Of a DNA stretch of 30,953 nt, positions 23,636 through 30,953 are shown one piece after another. Origin of the DNA: an uncultured Collinsella sp. (GTDB lineage: Bacteria; Actinomycetota; Coriobacteriia; Coriobacteriales; Coriobacteriaceae); NCBI GenBank assembly GCA_900551305.1, contig URVK01000001.1, positions 1 through 30,953 on the forward strand. The letters run 5' to 3'. The notes below the pieces were generated by a model. It made no database searches. It was not told the DNA's origin and worked only from the letters and a program-made list of their open reading frames with translations. The stretch's first letter is position 1. Each line of letters opens with the position of its first letter. The translations under genes and the position numbers were made by a program.

Positions 23636-25903
23636 TTAGCTCAGGTGCCAGATCTCGTCGTTGTACTGGGAGATTGTGCGGTCGGACGAGAAGGTGCCGG
23701 CGTTGGCGATGTTGATCAGCGCCTTGCGCATCCAGGCGTCCTGGTCCTCGTAGTCGGCCAGCACGCGCTCCTTGGTCTGGATGTACTCCTCAATGTCGAG
23801 CAGGGCCATAAACCAGTCCTTGCCCTTAATGTCGTCGTGCAGGCGCTGCAGACGCTCGGCGTTGCCGGTCGCCATAAAGGCCGGGTTGGTGATGAAGTCC
23901 ACCAGCAGTTTAATGCCGGGCTTGCGGTAGAGTGCATCGGCGTTGTAGGTGCCGTCGGCGTAGAGCTGTTCGACCTGTTTGGACGAGGCACCAAAGGTAT
24001 AGATGTTCTCGTCGCCCACGAGCTCGGCAATCTCCACGTTGGCACCGTCGAGCGTGCACAGGGTCAAAGCGCCGTTGAGCATGAACTTCATGTTAGAGGT
24101 GCCGCTCGCCTCCTTGGAGGCCAGGCTGATCTGTTCGGAGATGTCGGCAGCGGGAATCACGCGCTCGGCGGCGGTGACGTTGTAGTTCTCGATCATGACG
24201 ACCTGCAGGTAGGGAGCCACGTCGGGGTCGTTTGCGATCCACTGTGACAGCGTCAGGATCAGATGGATGATGTCCTGGGCGATAGTGTAGGCAGGCGCTG
24301 CCTTGCCGCCAAAGATGATGGTGACGGGGTGCTTAGGTCTGTTGCCGTTCTTGATGTCAAGGTACTTCCAGATGATGTAGAGCGCGAGCATCTGCTGGCG
24401 CTTGTACTCGTGGATACGCTTGACCTGGACGTCGATGATGGCGTTGGAGGGGATCGTCACGCCCTGTTCGAGCGCCATAAACTCGCGCATGATGGTTTTG
24501 GCTTCGGCCTTGGTGGCGGCCAAGCGCTCAAGAATGCTCTTATCGTCGGCGAAGTCGGCAAGTTTGCTCAGGTCGCCGGTGCTGCGCCAATCGGTACCGA
24601 TCACATCGTCGAGCAGGCTGGCAAGCGCGGGGTTTGCTCCCTGGATCCAGCGGCGGAAGGTGATGCCGTTGGTCTTATTGGAGAACTTCTCGGGGTAGAT
24701 CTCGTAGAACGGATGAAGCTCGGTGTCCTCCAGGATCTTGGTGTGGAGTGCGGCGACGCCGTTAATGGAGAAGCCAAAGTGGATGTCCATGTGGGCCATG
24801 TGGACGGTGTCGTATTCGTCGATGATGGCGACGCGCGGGTCGTCGTGTTCGGCCTTTGCGACCTCATCAAGCTTGACGATAATGTCGGCGATGGCAGGGG
24901 AGACCTTCTGCAGGCTGGTGAGCGGCCACTTCTCGAGCGCCTCGGCAAGAATCGTGTGGTTAGTGTAGGCGACCATGGAGCGTACGATGGTCACAGCCTC
25001 GTCAAACTCAATGTCATGCTCGGTGGTGAGCAGGCGGATGAGCTCGGGAATGACCATGGTGGGGTGCGTGTCGTTGATCTGGACCACGGCGTAGTCGGCC
25101 AGGTCGTGCAGGTTGCTGCCGCGCTCGATGGCCTCGTCGATCAGGAGCTGGGCGGCGTTGCTCACCATGAAGTACTCCTGGTAGATGCGAAGCAAGCGGC
25201 CCTGCTCATCGGAATCATCCGGATAGAGGAACAGGGTGAGGTTCTTGGCGATCTCGGTCTTGTCGAAGTCGATGGAGCTGCCGGGTACCAGGCCATCGTC
25301 GACGCTTGCCAGGTCGAACAGGCGCAGGCGATTCTTGGCGGGCTGGCCGTAGCCGGGCACGTCGATGTTGACGAGCTTGGAGGTAACGGCAAAGTCGCCG
25401 AACTCAACAGTGTAGGAGCGGTCGTCATCGATCAGGATATCCTGCTCGCCGAGCCATTCGTCGGGGACGGCCTTCTGCTGATTGTCGACAAAGCGCTGAC
25501 GGAACAGGCCGTAATGGTAGTTGAGGCCCACGCCGTCGCCGGTCAGGCCCAACGTGGCGATGGAATCCAGAAAGCACGCGGCCAGGCGGCCCAGGCCGCC
25601 GTTGCCGAGCGACGGCTCGACCTCAAACTCCTCAATCTTATTGAGGTCGTGGCCCGCGGCGGTGAGCTGGTCCTTAACCTCGCCATAGATACCGAGGTCG
25701 ATCATGTTGTTGATGAGCAACTTGCCGATCAAGAATTCGGCGGAGATGTAATAGAGCTTTTTCTTGCCATTGTTGAGCGGGCAGGCGGAGGAGCGCTCCT
25801 GCACGAGCTTGACCAGCAGTTTGTAAATGCGGCGGTCATCGAGCTGCTCGAGCGAAGTTCCAAAGGACTGCTCGGCAAGATCCGCAAGATTGATACGGGG
25901 CAT
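23636..25903 (-). CDS. glgP: Glycogen/maltodextrin phosphorylase
   Basis: This 755-residue PLP enzyme releases glucose 1-phosphate from alpha-1,4-glucans using phosphate. Visible family motifs are EPSLGNGGLGRLAACFLDS near 92-110, KRIHEYKRQ, and the PLP lysine K606 in EASGTSNMKFMLNGAL. It is shorter at the N-terminus than the E. coli enzymes, as in many Gram-positive types. The frame is open upstream, but the ATG at 25903 is chosen because CAGGAGGAAAC sits immediately before it and family members start here. It follows malQ on the same strand after 130 bases and probably shares its promoter. MalQ lengthens short maltodextrins so that GlgP can act on them. Confidence 0.97.
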   Translation of the reverse strand: MPRINLADLAEQSFGTSLEQLDDRRIYKLLVKLVQERSSACPLNNGKKKLYYISAEFLIGKLLINNMIDLGIYGEVKDQLTAAGHDLNKIEEFEVEPSLGNGGLGRLAACFLDSIATLGLTGDGVGLNYHYGLFRQRFVDNQQKAVPDEWLGEQDILIDDDRSYTVEFGDFAVTSKLVNIDVPGYGQPAKNRLRLFDLASVDDGLVPGSSIDFDKTEIAKNLTLFLYPDDSDEQGRLLRIYQEYFMVSNAAQLLIDEAIERGSNLHDLADYAVVQINDTHPTMVIPELIRLLTTEHDIEFDEAVTIVRSMVAYTNHTILAEALEKWPLTSLQKVSPAIADIIVKLDEVAKAEHDDPRVAIIDEYDTVHMAHMDIHFGFSINGVAALHTKILEDTELHPFYEIYPEKFSNKTNGITFRRWIQGANPALASLLDDVIGTDWRSTGDLSKLADFADDKSILERLAATKAEAKTIMREFMALEQGVTIPSNAIIDVQVKRIHEYKRQQMLALYIIWKYLDIKNGNRPKHPVTIIFGGKAAPAYTIAQDIIHLILTLSQWIANDPDVAPYLQVVMIENYNVTAAERVIPAADISEQISLASKEASGTSNMKFMLNGALTLCTLDGANVEIAELVGDENIYTFGASSKQVEQLYADGTYNADALYRKPGIKLLVDFITNPAFMATGNAERLQRLHDDIKGKDWFMALLDIEEYIQTKERVLADYEDQDAWMRKALINIANAGTFSSDRTISQYNDEIWHLS

Positions 25904-25941
25904 GTTTCCTCCTGTGGTGAGTTGACGACATGTCAGAAATT

Positions 25942-25985
25942 CAAAAGAAGCCCGCGCGAGGGGGATTGGAGTGGCCTCGCGCGGG
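25942..25985 (-). terminator. Attenuator-like hairpin between malQ and glgP
   Basis: CCCGCGCGAGG (25951-25961) pairs with CCTCGCGCGGG (25975-25985) over 11 bases. On the minus strand it is followed by CTTCTTTTG. With a moderate T-run, it may terminate part of the transcripts after malQ, lowering glgP expression. Confidence 0.6.
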
Positions 25986-26033
25986 AAAAGCGGTCGCGTC
26001 CGCACGGTGGGGTGAGGTCGGGCGCGGTGGCTC

Positions 26034-27539
26034 CTATTGGGGAAGCTCGATTTCGGCTTCCGACGGGATGCGGAAGTAGGTCTCGGTCCAGTCGGTAAGC
26101 TTGTGCTCGAGCTCGCGGGTGATGGCGCCATCAAGCATGCGCCAGGTCCAGTTGCCGCCCAGGGTGGCAGGGGTGTTGATGCGCGCTTCGTTGCCCAGAT
26201 TGAGCAAGTCCTGCATGGTGTAGATGCAGGTATCGCTCACGCTGGCGGCGATGGTTCGGTTGAGCGCGTCGGTTATGGACTCGCCTGCCTGCTGGTGGGT
26301 GTACAGGGCTGCCTGCTCGCGCTGACGCGGAGTGGCCGTACCCTCGAACCAACCGCGCGCCGTCTCGTTGTCGTGCGTGCCTACATAGGCGACGGTATTG
26401 GCGATGTAGTTATGCGGCAGGTAATACGAGTTGGTACCCTCAAAGGCAAACTGCAAGATCTTCATGCCGGGGAAGCCCGAGGTGTCGCGCATATCGATGA
26501 CGCCGGGGGTAAGGAAGCCCAGGTCCTCGGCGATAATAGGCAGCGTGCCGAGCTTTTCCTCGAGCGTCTTGAAGAGCTTGAGGCCGGGACCCTGTGTCCA
26601 CGAACCGTAGGACGAATCGGGCGAGGAGAACGGCACCTCCCAATAGGCCTCGAAGCCGCGGAAGTGATCCAGGCGGATGACGTCGTACATGTCGAGGGCG
26701 GCGCGAATGCGGCCCTCCCACCAGGAGAAGCCATCGGACTCCATAGCGTCCCAGTCGTAGATGGGGTTGCCCCAGTACTGGCCGGTGGCCGAGAACTGGT
26801 CGGGCGGCGTGCCGGCGACGCTCACCGGATTGCCGGCGGCGTCGATCTTAAAGAGCTCAGGCGTCGCCCACATCTCGACGGAGTCACGCGAGACATAGAT
26901 GGGCAGGTCGCCGATGATGAGAATGTCGCGCTCGTTGGCATAGGCCTTGAGGCGGCTCCACTGGCGATCGAAGAAGTACTGCGTCATCTGGTGGTAGAGC
27001 ATACGCGCCGGATGGTCGGCGCAGACCTTGGCGGAAGCCTCACCGCGGGTGCGGAGCTCCGCTGGCCACTCCCAAAACGCCTTGAGACCGCACTCCTCTT
27101 TGACGGTCATGAACTCACAGTAGGGGATGAGCCAGTCCTCGTTGGCCTGGATAAAGTCATCGAAATCGGCCGGCTTGTCGGCGGCAAAGCGCTCAGCGGC
27201 GCGGTCGAGAATCTGACGGCGGCCGCCAAAGATAGCACCGTAGTCGACGTTACTGGGGTCGGATCCCAGGCACACGCCATCGATATCGCGCTGTTCAAGA
27301 TACCCTGCCTCGATAAGCTCGGCAAAGTCGATAAAGTTGGGGTTGCCTGCGCGGGCCGAGAACGACTGATAGGGCGAATCGCCATAGCTGGTCGTCGTAA
27401 GGGGCAGAATCTGCCAGTAATGTTGTTTGCACGAGGCGAGAAAATCGACGAAGTCGTAGGCATTCCAGCCAAAGCCGCCGATTCCGTATGGTCCGGGCAG
27501 AGATGAGACGGGCATGAGGACGCCGCTTGCACGCTCCAT
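26034..27539 (-). CDS. malQ: 4-alpha-glucanotransferase (amylomaltase)
   Basis: This 501-residue cytoplasmic GH77 enzyme transfers glucan chains between maltodextrins. It begins MERASGVLMPVSSLPGPYGIG, the canonical start of the family. Catalytic residues are visible as D291 in VIRLDHFRG, E338 in IIAEDLGF and D390 in VGTHDNE. A GTG at 27620 would add 27 residues with no resemblance to the family and no ribosome-binding site. The ATG at 27539 has GGTGAG seven bases upstream, so it is preferred. The promoter region carries operator copy 5, placing malQ-glgP under the local repressor. Confidence 0.96.
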   Translation of the reverse strand: MERASGVLMPVSSLPGPYGIGGFGWNAYDFVDFLASCKQHYWQILPLTTTSYGDSPYQSFSARAGNPNFIDFAELIEAGYLEQRDIDGVCLGSDPSNVDYGAIFGGRRQILDRAAERFAADKPADFDDFIQANEDWLIPYCEFMTVKEECGLKAFWEWPAELRTRGEASAKVCADHPARMLYHQMTQYFFDRQWSRLKAYANERDILIIGDLPIYVSRDSVEMWATPELFKIDAAGNPVSVAGTPPDQFSATGQYWGNPIYDWDAMESDGFSWWEGRIRAALDMYDVIRLDHFRGFEAYWEVPFSSPDSSYGSWTQGPGLKLFKTLEEKLGTLPIIAEDLGFLTPGVIDMRDTSGFPGMKILQFAFEGTNSYYLPHNYIANTVAYVGTHDNETARGWFEGTATPRQREQAALYTHQQAGESITDALNRTIAASVSDTCIYTMQDLLNLGNEARINTPATLGGNWTWRMLDGAITRELEHKLTDWTETYFRIPSEAEIELPQ

Positions 27540-27624
27540 GAATGCGCTCACCAACCTTCTTGTTGTGGGGTCGGCCTGTCGATGGGTGTGCAGTCCGCCT
27601 CCGGTGTTCTGATTCGACACGCCT

Positions 27625-27649
27625 ATTGTAAAACATGTTGTTTAAACAT
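27625..27649 (-). promoter_or_regulatory. malQ promoter with operator copy 5
   Basis: TTGTTTAAACAT at 27638-27649 matches the operator consensus at 11 of 12 bases. On the minus strand it lies directly upstream of a good -10, TACAAT (complement of 27625-27630), in the spacer region where a repressor excludes polymerase. The -35 is poor. Confidence 0.65.
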
Positions 27650-27703
27650 GTACAGGCAAGATAAAAAAGTTGGTCGATTTTCGGTGAATGGTTACATGCC
27701 ATG

Positions 27704-27738
27704 AAAAAAGCCCCGACCTCACAACGTGAGATCGGGGC
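27704..27738 (-). terminator. Terminator of galE
   Basis: GCCCCGA and CTCAC (27710-27722) pair with GTGAG and TCGGGGC (27726-27738), with one mismatch. On the minus strand the stem is followed by TTTTTT. It separates galE from malQ. Confidence 0.9.
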
Positions 27739-27760
27739 AAGAGCGGTATGTAGGTTTTTG

Positions 27761-28822
27761 CTACTCGGCGTCGGCGAAGCCGTTGGGGTTGTGGCTCTGC
27801 CAGTTCCAGCTATCGCGGCACATGTCCGCGATGTCGTACTGGGCCTTCCAGCCCATCATGCGCTCGGCCTTGGAGGCATCGCACCAGTTGGCAGCGATGT
27901 CGCCGGCGCGGCGCTCGCGGATCACGTAGGGCAGCTCCTTGCCACAAGCCTTGGAGAAGGCGGCGATGACCTCGAGTACCGAGGTACCGGTGCCGGTGCC
28001 CAGGTTAAAGATCTCGACGCCGGTCTTGCCGTTCATCCAGTTAAGGGCGGCAACGTGACCAGAGGCCAGATCGCACACGTGGATGTAGTCGCGCACACCG
28101 GTGCCGTCGGGGGTGGGGTAGTCGTTGCCAAAGACCTGAACGGCCTCGAGCTTGCCCACGGCGACCTGGGCGACATAGGGCACCAGGTTGTTGGGGATGC
28201 CCTTGGGGTCCTCGCCGATCAGGCCCGACGGATGAGCGCCGATGGGGTTGAAGTAGCGGAGCAGCACGACGTCCCACTCGGGATCGGCGGTGTGGATGTC
28301 CATAAGGATCTGCTCGATCATCCACTTGGTCCAACCATAGGGGTTGGTCGCGGGCTTCTTAGGATCCTCCTCGGTGACGGGCGGGTTGTCCGGGTCGCCG
28401 TAGACGGTCGAGGAGCTCGAGAAGATGATGGACTTGCAGCCATGGTTGCGCATGACGTCGATGAGCACCAGGGTGTTCTCGATGTTGTTGTGGTAGTACT
28501 CGACGGGCTTGCTCACCGACTCGCCGACGGCCTTAAAGCCGGCAAAGTGGATGACGCGGTCGATCTGATGGGTATCGAAGATCTTGTTCATCGCATCACG
28601 GTCGAGCACGTTGGCCTCGTAGAAGGTGAGGTTCTTGGCGGCCTCGTCGCCCACGATGGTCTTGACGCGGTCGACGGCGACGGCGCTGGAGTTGGAGAGA
28701 TCATCGACGATGACGACCTGGTAGCCACCCTCGAGCAGCTGAACGACGGTGTGCGAGCCGATAAAGCCGGCGCCACCGGTTACGAGGACGCAGGTATCTT
28801 TGGGGTCGAGTGCTTTGGACAT
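27761..28822 (-). CDS. galE: UDP-glucose 4-epimerase
   Basis: This 353-residue short-chain dehydrogenase interconverts UDP-glucose and UDP-galactose, for galactose use and envelope polysaccharide synthesis. The NAD-binding motif is TGGAGFIGSH (15-24). The catalytic serine region is SSSSTVYG (136-142), followed by Y162 and K166 in NPYGWTKW. AGGAG lies before the ATG. It has its own terminator and none of the TTGTTTAAACAA operators in front, so it appears outside the local sugar regulon. Confidence 0.97.
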   Translation of the reverse strand: MSKALDPKDTCVLVTGGAGFIGSHTVVQLLEGGYQVVIVDDLSNSSAVAVDRVKTIVGDEAAKNLTFYEANVLDRDAMNKIFDTHQIDRVIHFAGFKAVGESVSKPVEYYHNNIENTLVLIDVMRNHGCKSIIFSSSSTVYGDPDNPPVTEEDPKKPATNPYGWTKWMIEQILMDIHTADPEWDVVLLRYFNPIGAHPSGLIGEDPKGIPNNLVPYVAQVAVGKLEAVQVFGNDYPTPDGTGVRDYIHVCDLASGHVAALNWMNGKTGVEIFNLGTGTGTSVLEVIAAFSKACGKELPYVIRERRAGDIAANWCDASKAERMMGWKAQYDIADMCRDSWNWQSHNPNGFADAE

Positions 28823-29017
28823 GTAGTCTCCTATCGAATCAGGAACACTTCTTCAGGGGAGTATAGCGCAGGCAGGGACGCCCAAATCGTGCGCTGTGGG
28901 AAAAGCAGAGGATTGTGCTAACGTACTCATCAGAAGAGCTTGCGTACGCATAACCTGATCTTTGGCATTTGCTTGCGAGCCGCTGACCTTGTAGTTTCCT
29001 GCCGTTCGTGGAAATCG

Positions 29018-29045
29018 TTGGGACGCGCCATATGTACGCTAATAT
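29018..29045 (+). promoter_or_regulatory. Probable promoter of the secreted hydrolase gene
   Basis: TTGGGA (29018-29023) and TAATAT (29040-29045) are separated by 16 bases, 45 bases before the start codon. The rest of the 28823-29089 interval shows nothing else definite. Confidence 0.5.
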
Positions 29046-29089
29046 GTATGAGTTGAGCGACATATAAATAAACATGTAACGGAGTACAT

Positions 29090-30274
29090 ATGTCACCAAA
29101 CAGCGATTCCATCCTTTCCCAGGAGCTCTCGCGCCGCACTGCCCTCAAGGCCCTGTTCGGCGCCGCTTCTGCGGCAGTTCTTTTTGGCCTGCCCGCTCGC
29201 GCCCATGCGGCGGAGGCTTCCAAAGAAACAACCGATAAACTGAATGCCGCCCAGGCCCAGCTCGACGAGGTTCAGGCCCAGCTCGACAGCATCGCAAATG
29301 AGTATGCGGCGCTGGCCAACAAGAATGCCCAGACCCTCAACGACATCGAGAATGTCCAGGGCAAGATTGACGACACGCAGGCCCAGATCGATGAAAAGAA
29401 GGCCGAGCTCAAGAAGAAGCGCAACGACCTTTCCGATCGCGTGGCCGCCAGCTACAAGTCCGGCGGCACGAACATTCTGTCGCTGCTGCTGGCCTCTGGC
29501 TCGTTTGAGGAACTCGTCGCCAATGCGCACTATGTTGAGAAGATCAACAAGAGCGACCGCGACGCCATCGAGGACATTCAGACCATCCAGGAAGAGCTCG
29601 ATGCGCAAAAGACCGAGCTTGAGTCGCAGAAAGCTGACTTAGAGAAGCTCAAGGATCAGCAGACTGCTCAGATGCAGGATATGCAGGCCAAGCAGCAAGA
29701 AGTCCAGACTGTGCTGAACGGTCTTTCCGACGACGTCAAGGAGCTCATGGCTCAGCGCGATTCCGAGATCCTCGCTGCCGCCCAGGCCGAGGAGGCTGCT
29801 AGGAAGGCTGCCGCGGCTGCCGCGAACAAGAACAATTCCTACTCGGGTGGCGGATCGTATGCGCCCGGAACCCCGCAACAGAATGCCGGCTCGGGCAAAC
29901 AGCAGGCCGTCGTCAACGCGTGCTACTCCACGCCTTCGCCGGGTCAGAACTGGTGCGCGGCGTGGGTTACCAATGTCTTCCGTAACGCCGGCGTTGGCTA
30001 CTTTGGCGGTAACGCGTGCGATATGTTTAACGCATGGTGCTATAGCTCCGACCGCTCGGCGCTGCAGGTGGGCATGATCGTGGCCGACTCATCGCATAGC
30101 GGTACCGGCATGCCGGGTCTGATCTATGGCCACGTGGGCATCTATGTTGGCGGCGGCATCGTTATGAGCAACGAGGGTGCCATTACGTCTAAGTCGCTCG
30201 ATTCGTTTATTAGCTTCTATGGCACTGGCTCTGGCGTGCGTTGGGGCTGGCTCGGCGGTATTGCGCTGTCGTAG
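29090..30274 (+). CDS. Secreted coiled-coil peptidoglycan hydrolase (PcsB/CwlO-like, CHAP or NlpC-type domain)
   Basis: This 394-residue exported protein has a Tat-like signal (LSRRTALK at 13-20, hydrophobic core, AHA cleavage after residue 40). A long coiled coil spans about 45-245 and is rich in Q, E, K and A. An Ala-rich then Ser/Gly-rich linker follows at about 230-265. The C-terminal hydrolase domain has the catalytic cysteine C289 in NWCAAWVTNVF and histidine H348 in YGHVGIYVG. This plan matches PcsB, CwlO and RipC, which are activated by FtsEX during division, so a role in cell separation is likely. GGAG precedes the ATG. The exact cleavage site in peptidoglycan cannot be told. Confidence 0.9.
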   Translation: MSPNSDSILSQELSRRTALKALFGAASAAVLFGLPARAHAAEASKETTDKLNAAQAQLDEVQAQLDSIANEYAALANKNAQTLNDIENVQGKIDDTQAQIDEKKAELKKKRNDLSDRVAASYKSGGTNILSLLLASGSFEELVANAHYVEKINKSDRDAIEDIQTIQEELDAQKTELESQKADLEKLKDQQTAQMQDMQAKQQEVQTVLNGLSDDVKELMAQRDSEILAAAQAEEAARKAAAAAANKNNSYSGGGSYAPGTPQQNAGSGKQQAVVNACYSTPSPGQNWCAAWVTNVFRNAGVGYFGGNACDMFNAWCYSSDRSALQVGMIVADSSHSGTGMPGLIYGHVGIYVGGGIVMSNEGAITSKSLDSFISFYGTGSGVRWGWLGGIALS

Positions 30275-30293
30275 CTGCGGTTTGAAGCAAGTT

Positions 30294-30424
30294 GGTCCGG
30301 GGCTGGGGGCGAGGCATAAGGTTGCCTGCTCTACAGTCCTGCGCAAGACGAAGGCCACATTAAGTGGCCTTCTTTGCGTGCGGAACTCGCGACCAACCTT
30401 ATGCCTCGCCCCCAGCCCCGGACC
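30294..30424. repeat. Nested long palindrome B downstream of the hydrolase gene
   Basis: The outer arms, 30294-30324 and 30394-30424, are perfect reverse complements over 31 bases, rich in G runs on the left. Inside, GAAGGCCAC (30350-30358) pairs with GTGGCCTTC (30364-30372), flanked by a CGCAA/TTGCG stem and followed by TTTGCGTGCGGAA. The build matches palindrome A at 2206-2350, whose inner part is followed by TTTGCGTCCTGCGGAA. The outer arms of A and B differ in sequence. Confidence 0.88.
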
Positions 30425-30476
30425 TTCCGGGTCCAAGGCGTGACACACCGGACTGGGTTGTCTGAATAAATATGGT

Positions 30477-30502
30477 GAAGGCCCCTTTCGGGGCCTTCTT
30501 TG
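30477..30502 (+). terminator. Terminator of the hydrolase gene
   Basis: GAAGGCCCC (30477-30485) pairs with GGGGCCTTC (30490-30498) around TTTC, followed by TTTG. It lies between converging genes and may also serve murB weakly in the other direction. A small GGACC/GGTCC stem (30420-30434) precedes it. Confidence 0.8.
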
Positions 30503-30953
30503 TTAAAGGAATTCGCCTACTCGGTGGACTTCGGGTTCTAGGTCTACGTTGAATTGGTCTTTGACGGTTGCCTGGATGTGGCGGATGAGTTCGTCGACAT
30601 CGGCGGCGGTGGCGTGGTCGGCGTTGACGATGAAGCCGCAGTGCTTCTCGCTCACCTGCGCGCCGCCGACAGCATGGCCGCGCAGTCCGGCATCCATGAT
30701 GAGCTTGCCGGCAAAGTAACCCTCGGGGCGCTTGAAGGTGGAGCCGGCACTCGGCATGTCGAGCGGCTGCTTGTCCTCGCGGCGCTGGCGGTAGTCGTTC
30801 ATGTCGGCCTTGATCATCGCGGCGTTGCCCGGTGCGAGGTTGAAGGTGGCAGAAAGAACGATAAAGCCGTCGTCGGCGATGCGGCTCTTGCGATAGCCCA
30901 GGTTGAGCTCGTCGACATCGAACTCGATGATGTTGCCGCTGCCGCGGGTGCCG
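30503..30953 (-). CDS. murB: UDP-N-acetylenolpyruvoylglucosamine reductase (MurB), 3' part
   Basis: About 150 C-terminal residues are present and the gene runs off the right edge. The frame is open from the edge and reads [22 protein letters not shown], then [19 protein letters not shown]. The serine of GSTFK is the proton donor in MurB, and the segment EKHCGFIVN is typical of the C-terminal domain. The enzyme is an FAD protein that makes UDP-N-acetylmuramic acid for peptidoglycan. FAD dependence fits the presence of a flavin uptake operon in the same window, although no direct link is implied. Confidence 0.95.
   Translation of the reverse strand, partial: GTRGSGNIIEFDVDELNLGYRKSRIADDGFIVLSATFNLAPGNAAMIKADMNDYRQRREDKQPLDMPSAGSTFKRPEGYFAGKLIMDAGLRGHAVGGAQVSEKHCGFIVNADHATAADVDELIRHIQATVKDQFNVDLEPEVHRVGEFL

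Noticed and set aside
26034..27620. malQ starting at GTG 27620
   Set aside because: The added 27 residues do not resemble amylomaltases and lack a ribosome-binding site. The ATG at 27539 gives the canonical family N-terminus.

Overview
The window looks like a chromosomal segment of a GC-rich gut actinobacterium of the class Coriobacteriia, most likely Collinsella or a close relative. This is inferred from strong GC3 bias, long spurious antisense frames, twin-arginine lipoprotein signals and gene content; no marker such as 16S rRNA is present. Most genes are ordinary housekeeping or carbohydrate genes, but several regulatory and repeat structures stand out.

Layout. (1) 152-2179: groES-groEL, followed by a large nested palindrome. 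(2) 2516-6971: an FMN riboswitch in front of ribU, a fused double ATPase ecfA, ecfT and two tandem FMN-split-barrel (PNPOx-like) genes, so flavin uptake and possible flavin users share one transcription unit. (3) 7107-12202: the arginine genes argC-argJ-argB-argD, with a 35-bp dyad in front and a strong terminator behind. (4) 12235-12810: an AT-rich 217-bp element with imperfect terminal inverted repeats, a GC-rich non-coding stretch, and tRNA-Gln(UUG) on the minus strand. (5) 12849-14918 (minus): a signal-less protein with two peptidoglycan-binding repeats, and a polyprenyl diphosphate synthase. (6) 15032-27649: a carbohydrate region with a PTS EIIC-EIIB-HAD phosphatase fusion, a divergent GntR/UTRA (TreR-like) repressor, an ABC sugar transporter whose binding-protein gene carries an in-frame TAA, and a malQ-glgP operon. 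(7) 27761-28822: galE. (8) 29090-30274: a secreted coiled-coil cell-wall hydrolase, followed by a second nested palindrome. (9) The 3' part of murB at the right edge.

How the parts work together. Five copies of a near-palindrome, TTGTTTAAACAA, lie in front of the PTS fusion, the repressor itself, the ABC operon (two copies) and malQ-glgP. They resemble the operator of the TreR family, to which the local repressor belongs. I infer one locally regulated alpha-glucoside/maltodextrin regulon: uptake by PTS and ABC routes, intracellular dephosphorylation by the fused HAD domain, and processing by MalQ and GlgP.

Most unusual items: the EIICB-HAD fusion; four palindromes on an exact 80-81 bp period at 23242-23537; two nested palindromes with perfect 37-bp and 31-bp outer arms; the five-site operator set; and the nonsense codon in the sugar-binding protein gene.
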